A DNA stretch of 47,863 bases from CAG-303 sp034172985 (GTDB lineage Bacteria; Bacillota; Clostridia; Lachnospirales; Lachnospiraceae): NCBI GenBank assembly GCA_034172985.1, contig JAXFDY010000094.1, positions 1 to 47,863 of the forward strand. The letters are read 5' to 3'. This document shows, in pieces, positions 16,117 through 24,679 of the stretch. A program made the position numbers and the translations under genes. Under the pieces are notes generated by a model that saw only the letters and a program-made list of their open reading frames with translations, ran no database searches and was not told where the DNA came from. Each line of letters opens with the position of its first letter. Within the stretch, counting starts at the first letter, position 1.

Positions 16117-16157
16117 AAGCAGAGAAATGAATATTCACGGAAAGGAACGTGTAAATT

Positions 16158-17075
16158 ATGAGACATTTATTAAGTCCTCTGGATTTATCTGTAGAAGAAG
16201 TCGAGCAGATTTTAGACTTAGCTTCCGATATAGAGAAGAATCCTGAAAAGTATAAAGACGCCTGCAGAGGTAAAAAGATTGCTACTTTATTTTACGAACC
16301 AAGTACCCGTACCAGACTGAGTTTTGAAACAGCTATGCTGAATCTGGGAGGCAACGTCATCGGTTTTTCAGATGCAAATTCCAGCTCTGCATCCAAAGGC
16401 GAGAGTGTAGCCGATACCATCCGTCTGGTTTCCTGTTATGCGGATATCTGTGCGATGCGCCATCCAAAAGAGGGAGCACCTTTAGTAGCTTCTCTTCATT
16501 CTACCATTCCGGTAATCAATGCCGGTGATGGCGGTCACCAGCATCCAACCCAAACCATGACTGATCTTATGACAATTCGTTCATTAAAAGGACGTCTTAC
16601 AGATCTTACGATTGGGTTATGTGGTGATTTAAAATTTGGTCGTACTGTTCATTCACTGATCAATGCTCTTGTCCGATATACCGGTATCAAATTTGTCCTG
16701 ATATCTCCTCCGGAGCTGCGCCTTCCTGATTACATGAAAGAAGAGGTCTTATTGGAAAACAATATTCCTTTTGAGGAAGTATCCAGTCTGGATGAAGCAA
16801 TCGGAAATCTTGATATTCTCTATATGACCCGTGTCCAGAAGGAAAGATTCTTTAATGAAGAAGATTATATCCGTTTAAAGGACTGCTATATTCTCGATAA
16901 TGCAAAGATGGCTATGGCAAAGAAGGATATGCTGGTACTCCATCCTCTCCCTCGTGTAAATGAAATTGCCGTAGAAGTTGATGACGACCCAAGAGCAGTT
17001 TATTTCAAACAGGTTCAATATGGTGTCTATGTGAGAATGGCCTTAATTCTTACCTTATTAGATATCACAGTTTAA
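16158..17075 (+). CDS. pyrB: Aspartate carbamoyltransferase, catalytic chain
   Basis: A 305-residue catalytic chain that makes N-carbamoyl-aspartate from carbamoyl phosphate and aspartate, the committed step of pyrimidine synthesis. The carbamoyl-phosphate site FYEPSTRTRLSFE is near residue 46, the flexible SSSASKGES loop near 75, and the signature HPLPRVNEI near 263. Length fits the class that pairs with a regulatory subunit, and pyrI follows 19 bp downstream. The ATG at 16158 is preceded by GGAAAGGA. Confidence 0.97.
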   Translation: MRHLLSPLDLSVEEVEQILDLASDIEKNPEKYKDACRGKKIATLFYEPSTRTRLSFETAMLNLGGNVIGFSDANSSSASKGESVADTIRLVSCYADICAMRHPKEGAPLVASLHSTIPVINAGDGGHQHPTQTMTDLMTIRSLKGRLTDLTIGLCGDLKFGRTVHSLINALVRYTGIKFVLISPPELRLPDYMKEEVLLENNIPFEEVSSLDEAIGNLDILYMTRVQKERFFNEEDYIRLKDCYILDNAKMAMAKKDMLVLHPLPRVNEIAVEVDDDPRAVYFKQVQYGVYVRMALILTLLDITV

Positions 17076-17094
17076 ATACAGAAAGGATTATCAT

Positions 17095-17517
17095 ATGTTA
17101 AATGTAGGAAGTCTTAATGACGGTGTTGTACTGGATCATATAAAAGCCGGAAAATCTATGGAAATATATAAGTATCTTGCACTGGACAAGCTTGACTGTC
17201 AGGTAGCTATTATCAAAAATGCCAAAAGCAAAAAAATGGGAAAAAAAGATATTATTAAAATCGAATTTCCATTGGATGTGCTGGACCTTGATATTCTTGG
17301 ATATATTGATCATAATATTACTGTAAATATTATTCACAATGGTGAGATCGTAGAAAAGAAGGAATTAAAGCTTCCTCGTACGATTAAGCATGTACTGAAA
17401 TGCAAAAATCCTCGTTGCATCACTTCGATTGAACAGGGATTGGAACAGGTTTTTGTGCTTACAGATGAAGAAAAGCAAATTTATCGCTGCCGCTATTGCG
17501 ATGAAAAATTTCATTAA
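17095..17517 (+). CDS. pyrI: Aspartate carbamoyltransferase, regulatory chain
   Basis: A 140-residue regulatory chain with an N-terminal allosteric nucleotide-binding domain. A C-terminal zinc domain (CKNPRC near residue 101 and CRYCDEKFH at the end) supplies the four zinc cysteines. It forms the dodecamer with PyrB and mediates CTP/ATP control. Presence of a separate PyrI is typical of Clostridia and distinguishes this operon from Bacillus-type pyr operons. A strong shared terminator follows 16 bp after the stop. Confidence 0.96.
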   Translation: MLNVGSLNDGVVLDHIKAGKSMEIYKYLALDKLDCQVAIIKNAKSKKMGKKDIIKIEFPLDVLDLDILGYIDHNITVNIIHNGEIVEKKELKLPRTIKHVLKCKNPRCITSIEQGLEQVFVLTDEEKQIYRCRYCDEKFH

Positions 17518-17533
17518 TTTGATTGCATAAAAT

Positions 17534-17567
17534 AAAAAACAGACGTACGAAAGCACGTCTGTTTTTT
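17534..17567. terminator. Bidirectional terminator shared by pyrBI and rnpB
   Basis: AAAAAACAGACGT and ACGTCTGTTTTTT flank an 8-nt loop. The symmetric A-run and T-run make it a rho-independent terminator in both directions, ending pyrI rightward and rnpB leftward. Confidence 0.9.
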
Positions 17568-17581
17568 ATTGGAAGAGCAAA

Positions 17582-17920
17582 ACTATAAGCCGGGTTTTGT
17601 ATTAGATGATCATCTATCTAGATCTGATGTTGCCACCAGATTCAAGCGACCTACCCGAAAGTATGGACGGGCAGCCCTCTTTCATATTCGGTCTTGCTTC
17701 GGATGGGGTTTACAGAGCCATATCTGTTACCAGATATGCGGTAGTCTCTTACACTGCCTTTCCACCCTTACCAGGAAAACCTGGCGGTTTATTTCTGTTG
17801 CACTTTCCTGGGAGTCACCTCCACCGGACGTTATCCGGCATCCTGCCCTGTGAAGCCCGGACTTTCCTCACCTGCGGCCTTTCGGCACTTGCAGCCGCGA
17901 TCATCTGTTCTGCTCACTCG
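17582..17920 (-). ncRNA. rnpB: RNase P RNA (class A)
   Basis: About 340 nt on the minus strand with the universal RNase P RNA motifs. Near the 5' end are GAGGAAAGTCCGGGCTTC (CR I) and GCAGGATGCCGG. In the middle is AGGGTGGAAAGGCAGTG with GTAAGAGACTACCG (CR II/III type). Near the 3' end are GGTAGGTCGCTTGAA and then ACAAAACCCGGCTTATAG. These features fit bacterial class A rather than Bacillus class B. The RNA is the ribozyme that trims tRNA 5' leaders. A consensus promoter at 17925-17953 places the 5' end near 17919; the 3' end was set just after GGCTTATAG and may be a few bases off. Confidence 0.95.
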
Positions 17921-17924
17921 TAAG

Positions 17925-17953
17925 ACTATATCATTTTTCCTTACTTTTGTCAA
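17925..17953 (-). promoter_or_regulatory. Promoter of rnpB
   Basis: On the minus strand TTGACA (17948-17953), 17 bp, TATAGT (17925-17930). The predicted start falls at about 17918-17919, matching the conserved 5' end of the RNA. Confidence 0.88.
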
Positions 17954-17968
17954 ACCAATGTTTCTATT

Positions 17969-19621
17969 CTATGAAAAACAGCTTCCGCCAATAAACTCCC
18001 TCAGCAAAGAATTTGTCGGTACAATGTCACTGCTTACTCCCAAAAAATAATCCATAAATTTCAGCATTCTTTTTGCTTCTGTATAATAAGGACTCTCTAC
18101 AGGGATTCCAAACAGCAATGGTTCCACATATTGTTTCAAAACTGCAAGTTCATATATCAATGCGGAATTAAACATCACATCTGCCTGTTCCTGATAAGGG
18201 AAAATATTCCTCTCCTCTCCATTTCGCACTGACTGCCACCTGGCAAGCGTCTCCTCAGCACTTGTTCCTCTGGTTCTCGCATCCCTGACAATTCTGCGAA
18301 TCAGCCTGCAATCTGTCGTAGAAATCCGATTATGTTCATCAATGTTTAACTGTGTCAATGCGCTGATGTAAATTTTGAATTTACTTTCTTTCGGCAAGGT
18401 ATAAGATAATTTATCATTCAGGCAATGGATTCCTTCAATAACCAGAATATCATCCTTTCCAAGCTGGAGCCAGTTTCCTTTATAAACCCGTCTTCCCATC
18501 TTAAAATCAAACACCGGAAGTTCAACCTTTTCTCCCCGCAGCAGTTTTCCCATGTCTTCATTAAACTGGTCCACATCAATAGCCTCTAATGCCTCAAAAT
18601 CGTAATTTCCATCTTTATCTTTTGGATTTTTCTCCCTGTTCACAAAATAATTATCCACTTCAATTGGGTGCGGATGCAGGCCACATGCTCTCAACTGAAT
18701 AGATAAACGATGAGAAAATGTGGTTTTTCCCGATGAAGAAGGACCTGCTATCATAACAAACTTTATTCCTTTCTGCATCGCAATCTGTTTTGCTATTTCT
18801 GCAATTTTCTGCTCCTGAAGTGCCTCCTGCACCAACATAAGATCCGTAGTTTTGCCTCTGGATATCTGTTCATTTAAGGCTCCCACTGTTCCAACCTCCA
18901 GCAAATCACTCCACCTGGAAGATTCCTTTAATATCTGGAATACCTTCTCCTGAGGTCTGAATTCCGGAACCTCTTCTGGTTTTTCCTTTACCGGCATCTG
19001 GAGCACAAATCCCTCATCATAGGCATACAAACCATAATATTTTAAATAACCGGTGCTCGGCACCATATAACCATAAAAATAATCCTCAAATTTATTAATA
19101 CGATAAATATTTACTCTGGAACTTCTGCGAAATCTAAATAATCTCTCTTTATCATACATCCCATGTTCATGAAAAAAATGTACTGCATCGTTTGTGGAAA
19201 CGACACGTTTCTCAAAAGGAATATCTGCACTGATAATCGAGTTCATTCTGTCTCTGACACATGCAAGCACTTCTTCACTAATCTCTAACTGTCCCTTAAC
19301 TTCACAATAATACCCTTTGCTAATCGAATACTGTACTTCTATCTTGTCAATTTCAGTCCCATACACATCATAAAATGCTTTCAGCATAACCATCACAAGA
19401 CTTCTTCGGTAAGTTTCATTACCACATACCGTATCTGTGGTAAGAAAAGAAATTCTGCTTCCATTCTCTATGTTTTTTCCAAGTTCACTCAGTTTATAAT
19501 CCACCATAGCCAGTACAATATCATGATCTCTTGTCTTCTGATATTCCTTCGCTATTTCAATCAGTTTTGTCTCTTCCGGATATGTCTTTTCTTCACCTTC
19601 AACTTTTACACGATACATCAT
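17969..19621 (-). CDS. Nucleoside kinase: TGS-like/ThrRS-like N-terminus fused to uridine kinase
   Basis: A protein of 550 residues. The N-terminal 60 residues (YRVKVEGEEKTYPEETKLIEIAK) form a TGS-like domain. A region resembling the ThrRS second additional domain follows (HFFHEHGMYDKERLFRFRRSS). The C-terminal half is a uridine kinase/PRK-type kinase with P-loop AGPSSSGKTTFS near residue 297 and ILVIEGIHCLN further on. Such fusions are common in Clostridia and usually annotated as nucleoside kinase; the true substrate is unproven. The start is ATG 19621, 9 nt after AGGAGG; longer in-frame starts would lie inside trmK. It overlaps trmK by 23 nt and ends the deoD-dnaG-rpoD-trmK run. Confidence 0.88.
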   Translation of the reverse strand: MMYRVKVEGEEKTYPEETKLIEIAKEYQKTRDHDIVLAMVDYKLSELGKNIENGSRISFLTTDTVCGNETYRRSLVMVMLKAFYDVYGTEIDKIEVQYSISKGYYCEVKGQLEISEEVLACVRDRMNSIISADIPFEKRVVSTNDAVHFFHEHGMYDKERLFRFRRSSRVNIYRINKFEDYFYGYMVPSTGYLKYYGLYAYDEGFVLQMPVKEKPEEVPEFRPQEKVFQILKESSRWSDLLEVGTVGALNEQISRGKTTDLMLVQEALQEQKIAEIAKQIAMQKGIKFVMIAGPSSSGKTTFSHRLSIQLRACGLHPHPIEVDNYFVNREKNPKDKDGNYDFEALEAIDVDQFNEDMGKLLRGEKVELPVFDFKMGRRVYKGNWLQLGKDDILVIEGIHCLNDKLSYTLPKESKFKIYISALTQLNIDEHNRISTTDCRLIRRIVRDARTRGTSAEETLARWQSVRNGEERNIFPYQEQADVMFNSALIYELAVLKQYVEPLLFGIPVESPYYTEAKRMLKFMDYFLGVSSDIVPTNSLLREFIGGSCFS

Positions 19622-20339
19622 TGCATTTTCCCTCCTGTCTGTACATTCTATGGATTGTCTCATCCATATATGCAATTTCTTTCTCAATCTCCATTCTTCT
19701 TATCCGGACAGACTCTCCATCATGTTCTTCCAGTTCTTTTACAATCTGTATATATTGCTGCTTTTTATACTCCAAATACTGTCTTAATACAGGATTCCCT
19801 TGCTGAATCAGTCTTTTTCCATACAGACATTCCACTTCATCATAAGGCTCCTGTTTCTGTACTTCTGACTTTACTGCTTTCATGACAGTATAATATTTTC
19901 CTGCATCAAAAATCATCTCTTCCTTCACAATGTCATAACCAACACTTAAAAGATACTTTCTTACAAGAAACACTTCAGAATGAGGAGAAAGAATTAATGT
20001 TTTCACGGTATTTAAAACTTTCTCCCCATTTTTTAAGATTCGTACAGTTAATTCTCCGCCCATCCCGGCAATAATCACAGTCTCAGCTTCATTCTCTTTC
20101 AGATTTTCCAGACCATCCGACTGCCTGACCTCTATTTTCTCCTCCAGTCCCTCTTCCCGAATATGCATTTCAGCACGTTCCAGAGGTCCTGCATTGATAT
20201 CCATGGCATATGCTCTGTTCACAGTGTTCTGTTTCACAAGTGCAATCGGCACATACCCGTGGTCTGTCCCAATATCTGCCACACTTTTACATGGTTCTAC
20301 GAAACTTACCACTAACTTTAATCTATCTGATATTTGCAT
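19599..20339 (-). CDS. trmK: tRNA (adenine(22)-N1)-methyltransferase
   Basis: About 246 residues of the TrmK/COG2384 family, which methylates A22 in the D-arm of bacterial tRNAs using SAM. The N-terminal SAM site is SVADIGTDHGYVPIALV, with the acidic AMDINAGPLERA strand next. VIIAGMGGELTVRIL and LILSPHSE complete the Rossmann MTase core, and a C-terminal coiled-coil follows (KKQQYIQIVKELEEHDGESV region). I start it at ATG 20339, after AAGGAAAAAAGA; the longer frame would run back into rpoD. TrmK directly downstream of rpoD is a conserved Firmicute arrangement. Confidence 0.92.
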   Translation of the reverse strand: MQISDRLKLVVSFVEPCKSVADIGTDHGYVPIALVKQNTVNRAYAMDINAGPLERAEMHIREEGLEEKIEVRQSDGLENLKENEAETVIIAGMGGELTVRILKNGEKVLNTVKTLILSPHSEVFLVRKYLLSVGYDIVKEEMIFDAGKYYTVMKAVKSEVQKQEPYDEVECLYGKRLIQQGNPVLRQYLEYKKQQYIQIVKELEEHDGESVRIRRMEIEKEIAYMDETIHRMYRQEGKCNDVSCKS

Positions 20340-20359
20340 TCTTTTTTCCTTACTTCTCT

Positions 20360-21388
20360 TTAGTTTTCCAAAAAATCTCTCAGTTTCCGGCTCTTGTTTG
20401 GATGTTTGATTTTCCACAAGGCTTTGGATTCTATCTGCCGGATACGTTCTCTTGTTACATTAAATTCTTTTCCAACTTCCTCCAACGTACGCTCTTTTCC
20501 ATCATCTAATCCATAACGCATAATAAGCACTTTCTTTTCCCTGTCGGTAAGCGTGTCCATGACTTCAATCAGTTTTTCTCTCAGCAAAGTATTGGTTGCT
20601 GCCTGCACCGGAGTAGCAATATGCTCGTCCTGAATGAAGTCCCCCAAATGACTGTCCTCCTCCTCGCCAATCGGTGTTTCCAGCGAAACCGGCTCCTGCG
20701 CCAGTTTTAAAATCTCGTTTACCTTTTCCGTGCTATAACCCAGACGTTCCGCTATTTCTGACGGTTCTGGCTCCCTGCCAAGTTCATTCAGCATCTCACG
20801 CTGTGCCCGCATGACTTTATTCAAAGTATCTACCATATGAACCGGAATTCTTATCGTTCTGGCCTGATCAGCAATAGCTCTTGTGATAGCCTGTTTAATC
20901 CACCATGTGGCATAAGTGCTGAACTTATATCCCTTGCGGTAATCAAATCTCTCCACAGCCTTCATCAGTCCGATATTTCCTTCCTGAATCAAATCCAGAA
21001 ACAGCATTCCTCTGCCCACATATTTTTTTGCAATACTGACCACAAGTCTTAAATTTGCTTCTGCCAATTCCTCTCTTGCAGAAGCATCCCCTGCCTCAAT
21101 TCTTTTTGCACAGGAAATCTCATCTTCCGCCGTCATCAGGGGATATTTTCCCATTTCTTTCAGGTACATGCGAACAGAATCATTCAGTCCCGCCGTATCA
21201 TCAATATCTATATTACGGCTTTCCTCCTCGATTTGCTCCATTTCGGCCAGTGTTTCTTCATTTAAATCCGGAAAATCATCCTCTTCTTCCCTCAGAATCT
21301 CCTCCTCCTCAGGTTCTTCCATAAAATCCATATCCGGTATTTCCTGCTCCATCATAGATTCTTTATCCCTTATTCTATCTTCCTTCAT
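20360..21388 (-). CDS. rpoD: Primary (housekeeping) RNA polymerase sigma factor
   Basis: A 342-residue sigma-70. An acidic N-terminal stretch (EEPEEEEILREEEDDFPDLNEE) replaces a full region 1.1. Region 1.2/2 includes DSVRMYLKEMGKYPLMTAEDE, RFDYRKGYKFSTYATWWIK and QAITRAI. Region 3 begins IPVHMVDTLNKV. Region 4 contains the HTH TLEEVGKEFNVTRERIRQIE and ends SRKLRDFLEN. It recognises the TTGACA/TATAAT promoters found throughout the window. It starts 13 bp after the dnaG stop, as in the classical macromolecular synthesis operon. Confidence 0.97.
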   Translation of the reverse strand: MKEDRIRDKESMMEQEIPDMDFMEEPEEEEILREEEDDFPDLNEETLAEMEQIEEESRNIDIDDTAGLNDSVRMYLKEMGKYPLMTAEDEISCAKRIEAGDASAREELAEANLRLVVSIAKKYVGRGMLFLDLIQEGNIGLMKAVERFDYRKGYKFSTYATWWIKQAITRAIADQARTIRIPVHMVDTLNKVMRAQREMLNELGREPEPSEIAERLGYSTEKVNEILKLAQEPVSLETPIGEEEDSHLGDFIQDEHIATPVQAATNTLLREKLIEVMDTLTDREKKVLIMRYGLDDGKERTLEEVGKEFNVTRERIRQIESKALWKIKHPNKSRKLRDFLEN

Positions 21389-21401
21389 TCATTACTCCAA
21401 T

Positions 21402-23159
21402 CTACAAATAGATGTGTACAGAACGCAGTTGCTGCTGCTGCTTCATGATTTCCTGCAATTCTTTGACATCTGTTGCCTTTCTGCTCTTATTATCAAGACT
21501 GTTTTTCTTAATACGAATCACAGTCTCATTTAATGCCTTTTCTTTCTCAGCCTTGGACATTTCCTCCCTCAGCGGAGCATTGAATAGTGCTGAAACCTCC
21601 CTATGCTCGTCTTCACTTTCAAACTGATCAATAATTCTGGCAGGGTTAATATCATTATTTTGAATCTGTTGAAACAATATTGCTGCAACTTTATTATATA
21701 CCGGCTCCACAAAATCATTCTCATTGATAACCGGTAATATTTTTTCCAGCAGTGATGGCTCGTCCAAAATCCATGTAATCAATATTTTCTGTGCCTGAAG
21801 AATTCCATTATCTTTAGGAACACGCTGACTGTTGCTTCTTTTTTCCTCTTTTTCCTTATCTTCTGAAGCCACATAAGTATATGCCAGCTTATTTACCGAT
21901 TTTATAAGGCTATCTTTGGGAATCCCATATTCCTGACTAACTGTATCAATATAAACGTTTCGCTCCAGTTCATCTTCAAATTCTAACAGTTTTTTTGCCA
22001 CATTCATATAAAAATGTGATTTTCCTTCCGGATCTGAAAAGTCCACGGTTTCCTTCATTTTATCAATCTCAAACAGAAAACTGTTTCTGGCTTTTTGAAT
22101 CCTCTCCTCATAAGCTTCTGCTCCCTGATTCTTGATAAATTCATCCGGATCCTTAAAAGGAGACATGTTGATGACTTTCGCAGTTAATCCTGCCTCTTTT
22201 ATCATAGGTATGGCCCGCAATGCAGCTTTTACTCCGGCTCCGTCGCTGTCATAAGTCAGATATACATTTTTTGTGTATCGCTTCATCAGGAGACATTGTC
22301 TGGTGGTAAATGCTGTACCCAGAGATGCGACAGCATTCGTAAATCCTGCCTGATGAAGAGATATCACATCCATATAACCTTCACAAATGAGCAGATAATC
22401 TTTCCTGCTTGTCCTTGCATAATTCATGCCATACAAATTCCGGCTCTTATCAAATAATACTGTTTCCGGAGAATTCAGATATTTCGGTTCTCCCTGCCCC
22501 ATAACACGTCCACCGAATCCGATTACCTTATTATTGATATCCATAATGGGAAACATCACTCTGTTGGCGAACTTGTCATAAACACCACGTTCTGTATAAG
22601 TAAACAGACCGCTTTCTTTCAAAATATCATCCGAATATCCCTTTCCCTTAAGATGGCGATATAAATCATCTTTATAATTACTGGAATATCCCAAACCGAA
22701 CTTTACGATTGTTTCATCGCTTAATCCCCTGTTTCTCAAATATTCATACCCCATCTGTCCACTTTCACTTTTTAACAGACGAAAAAAATACATCGCACTT
22801 TCCTTATTTACTTCCAAAAGCGATGTTCTGAGATTATCACGTTTACGCTCGTCCGGTGAATATTCCATTTTAGGCACTTCCACCCCGGCACGCTCTGCCA
22901 GATACCGGACTGCCTCCGGAAATGTATAATTCTCATATTTCATAATGAAAGAATACACATTCCCGCCCTCTCCACAACCAAAACAGTGAAATATCTGTCT
23001 TTGACCGTTTACTGAAAAAGAAGGAGACTTTTCATTATGAAACGGACATAATCCAAAGTATGTATTTCCTGTTTTCTTTAGTTTTACATAATCAGAAACC
23101 ACATCCACAATATCATTTCTGCTTCTTATTTCTTCTATTAATTCCTCTGAATAATACAT
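21402..23159 (-). CDS. dnaG: DNA primase
   Basis: A 585-residue replicative primase. The N-terminal CHC2 zinc finger is CPFHNEKSPSFSV plus FHCFGCGEGGNV (residues 38-67). The catalytic core follows, with the TOPRIM motifs LLICEGYMDVISL near 256 and YLTYDSDGAG near 302. A C-terminal helicase-binding domain of about 150 residues carries poorly conserved acidic and lysine-rich stretches. It lays RNA primers at the fork and works with DnaB. It forms the dnaG-rpoD operon with the next gene. deoD lies 50 bp upstream in the same direction and could be cotranscribed. Confidence 0.97.
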   Translation of the reverse strand: MYYSEELIEEIRSRNDIVDVVSDYVKLKKTGNTYFGLCPFHNEKSPSFSVNGQRQIFHCFGCGEGGNVYSFIMKYENYTFPEAVRYLAERAGVEVPKMEYSPDERKRDNLRTSLLEVNKESAMYFFRLLKSESGQMGYEYLRNRGLSDETIVKFGLGYSSNYKDDLYRHLKGKGYSDDILKESGLFTYTERGVYDKFANRVMFPIMDINNKVIGFGGRVMGQGEPKYLNSPETVLFDKSRNLYGMNYARTSRKDYLLICEGYMDVISLHQAGFTNAVASLGTAFTTRQCLLMKRYTKNVYLTYDSDGAGVKAALRAIPMIKEAGLTAKVINMSPFKDPDEFIKNQGAEAYEERIQKARNSFLFEIDKMKETVDFSDPEGKSHFYMNVAKKLLEFEDELERNVYIDTVSQEYGIPKDSLIKSVNKLAYTYVASEDKEKEEKRSNSQRVPKDNGILQAQKILITWILDEPSLLEKILPVINENDFVEPVYNKVAAILFQQIQNNDINPARIIDQFESEDEHREVSALFNAPLREEMSKAEKEKALNETVIRIKKNSLDNKSRKATDVKELQEIMKQQQQLRSVHIYL

Positions 23160-23209
23160 CTCTTCATTCCTTCACTTCTTAGCATATGCAGCTATTGAAA
23201 AATATATTC

Positions 23210-23932
23210 CTATTTTTTTATATTTTTTACTGTTTCCAATGCAATTTCTATCATATCGGCAAAAGATTTTTCTCTTTCCTCTGACGTAGTAGTTTCCTCT
23301 GATACAAAAGAATCCGAAATCGTCAGCAGGCAGGCTGCCTGTTTCTTACATGCCTGGGCATTATGAAACAAAGCGAAACTCTCCATTTCCACAGCAAGGC
23401 ATCCCTTTTCCCTGAATATTTTCTTATAATAATCAGGATCCCCATCCCGGTAAAAAACATCTGTAGAATGAACCGGTCCCAGAATAATAGATTTGCCCAT
23501 TTTTCCTGCTGTCTGTTCGATCAGATCATTTAGCTCTCCAGATGGATATAGCGTATCTTTCTCATATCCATTCTGTACTTTTGCAAAAGAAGACTCCGAA
23601 TAAGCTTCTGTCACGAGCAGGGTATCAAAAATTTTGCATTTTTCACAATAAGAGCCTGCAGAACCAACCCTGATAATAGAATCCACATCATATACATGAA
23701 ATAATTCGTAAGAATAAATCCCCATAGATGGCATTCCCATACCGGATGCCATTACCGAAACTTCTTCTCCTCTGTATCTTCCTGTATAACCATACACATT
23801 TCTCACCTGTGTAAACAGCTCTGCTCCGGAAAGATATGTTTCTGCAATAAATTTTGCACGCAGGGGATCCCCCGGCATAATCACTGTTTTTGCAATCTGT
23901 CCTTTTTCTCCCTGATTATGTGGTGTCGCCAT
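23210..23932 (-). CDS. deoD: Purine-nucleoside phosphorylase, DeoD type
   Basis: A protein of 240 residues of the hexameric PNP family, which cleaves purine (deoxy)nucleosides with phosphate for salvage. Typical motifs are MATPHNQ at the start, VIMPGDPLRAKFIA (phosphate site), SGMGMPSMGIYSYEL, IRVGSAGS and the nucleoside-binding AVEMESFALF, with the catalytic Asp in TISDSF near residue 205. I start it at MATPHNQ, because AGGAGG is 9 nt upstream and inside the longer frame. The solo end motif (23955-23970) lies just upstream, in the leader. Confidence 0.95.
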   Translation of the reverse strand: MATPHNQGEKGQIAKTVIMPGDPLRAKFIAETYLSGAELFTQVRNVYGYTGRYRGEEVSVMASGMGMPSMGIYSYELFHVYDVDSIIRVGSAGSYCEKCKIFDTLLVTEAYSESSFAKVQNGYEKDTLYPSGELNDLIEQTAGKMGKSIILGPVHSTDVFYRDGDPDYYKKIFREKGCLAVEMESFALFHNAQACKKQAACLLTISDSFVSEETTTSEEREKSFADMIEIALETVKNIKK

Positions 23933-23954
23933 ATCCAATCTCCTCCTATTATTT

Positions 23955-23970
23955 TTTCGCAAACGCCTAT
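23955..23970 (-). repeat. Solo end-motif copy in the deoD leader
   Basis: TTTCGCAAACGCCTAT, identical to 2631-2646 and 3374-3389 and in the same orientation relative to the following leftward gene. It lies between the deoD promoter and its ribosome binding site. Confidence 0.75.
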
Positions 23971-23980
23971 ATAATGTCTC

Positions 23981-24009
23981 ATTGTACCATATCGATACTG
24001 AAAAAACAA
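23981..24009 (-). promoter_or_regulatory. Promoter of deoD
   Basis: On the minus strand TTGTTT (24004-24009), 17 bp, TACAAT (23981-23986). The leader would carry the solo end motif. Confidence 0.5.
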
Positions 24010-24084
24010 GAAATCCCTACTGTATATTCATTCGTTTTTTTTGTATAAAATATAGAACATACTTGAAAAAATTGTAATTTTATG

Positions 24085-24113
24085 TTGACATTTCATTCTG
24101 CTAGGTATATCAT
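24085..24113 (+). promoter_or_regulatory. Promoter of the sortase cassette
   Basis: TTGACA (24085-24090), 17 bp, TATCAT (24108-24113). A TATAAT a few bases downstream (24119-24124) may serve a second start. A strong AAAAAGGAGG ribosome binding site precedes the first ATG, suggesting high expression. Confidence 0.7.
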
Positions 24114-24148
24114 ATGTGTATAATATTTAAAAAAAGGAGGATAATATT

Positions 24149-24679
24149 ATGTTCAAGAAGTTAGTAGCAGTAGCAACAACTACCGCATTAACAGTTGCTA
24201 TGGCAGTTACAGCTTTTGCTGCAGTAGGTATCAATGATGCTGAGCAGAAGATCTTAGATGAATTAAAAGCAAAGGGTGTTGATGCACAGTACATAGCTAT
24301 GGCTGAAAAGGAACTTAGCGCTGATGGTGTTGATGTAACAGCTGATGCTGCAAAGACAGCTATCGCTAACATCGATGAAGCTAAGAAGATTGTAGATGAG
24401 GCTGGTATCAAATCTGTTGCTGAATTAAAGAAGAATACAACTGTATTAAACAAAGTTGCTTCTTTAGTTGAATCTACAGGTACAACTGTTGGTGTTAAGG
24501 TTACTGTAAGTGTTAAAGATGGTAAGGTTACTTATACTTCACCTAACTACTCAGGTTCTGCTGAACTTGAAAAGACTGGTGTAGACTTCTCTACAACAGC
24601 AGCAGTCGTTGCAGGCTTAGGCTTATCAGTTGCTGGTATTGCAGTTATCGCTAAGAAAAAAGACTTAGTAAATGCATAA
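24149..24679 (+). CDS. Secreted sortase-substrate protein with LEKTG sorting signal
   Basis: A 176-residue exported protein. The signal peptide is MFKKLVAVATTTALTVAMAVTAFA (printed as two parts MFKKLVAVATT and TALTVAMAVTAFA), cut after AFA at residue 24. The mature part is acidic and Ala/Asp/Lys-rich, mostly helical (residues 25-115), with a short beta-rich part (VGVKVTVSVKDGKVTYTSPNY). A sorting-type C-terminus follows: LEKTG at 140-144, a hydrophobic helix (AAVVAGLGLSVAGIAVIA) and a basic KKK tail. LEKTG departs from LPxTG. The sortase gene overlaps its 3' end by 8 nt, so the pair is very likely enzyme and substrate. The biological role of the surface protein is unknown. Confidence 0.85.
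   Translation: MFKKLVAVATTTALTVAMAVTAFAAVGINDAEQKILDELKAKGVDAQYIAMAEKELSADGVDVTADAAKTAIANIDEAKKIVDEAGIKSVAELKKNTTVLNKVASLVESTGTTVGVKVTVSVKDGKVTYTSPNYSGSAELEKTGVDFSTTAAVVAGLGLSVAGIAVIAKKKDLVNA

Noticed and set aside
17569..17923. Two rightward ORFs of about 95-105 codons
   Set aside because: They lie entirely on the complement of RNase P RNA and reflect its structure, not a protein.
24127..24453. A 108-codon leftward ORF
   Set aside because: It is antisense to the secreted sortase substrate, whose Ala/Val/Thr-rich codons leave the complement open.
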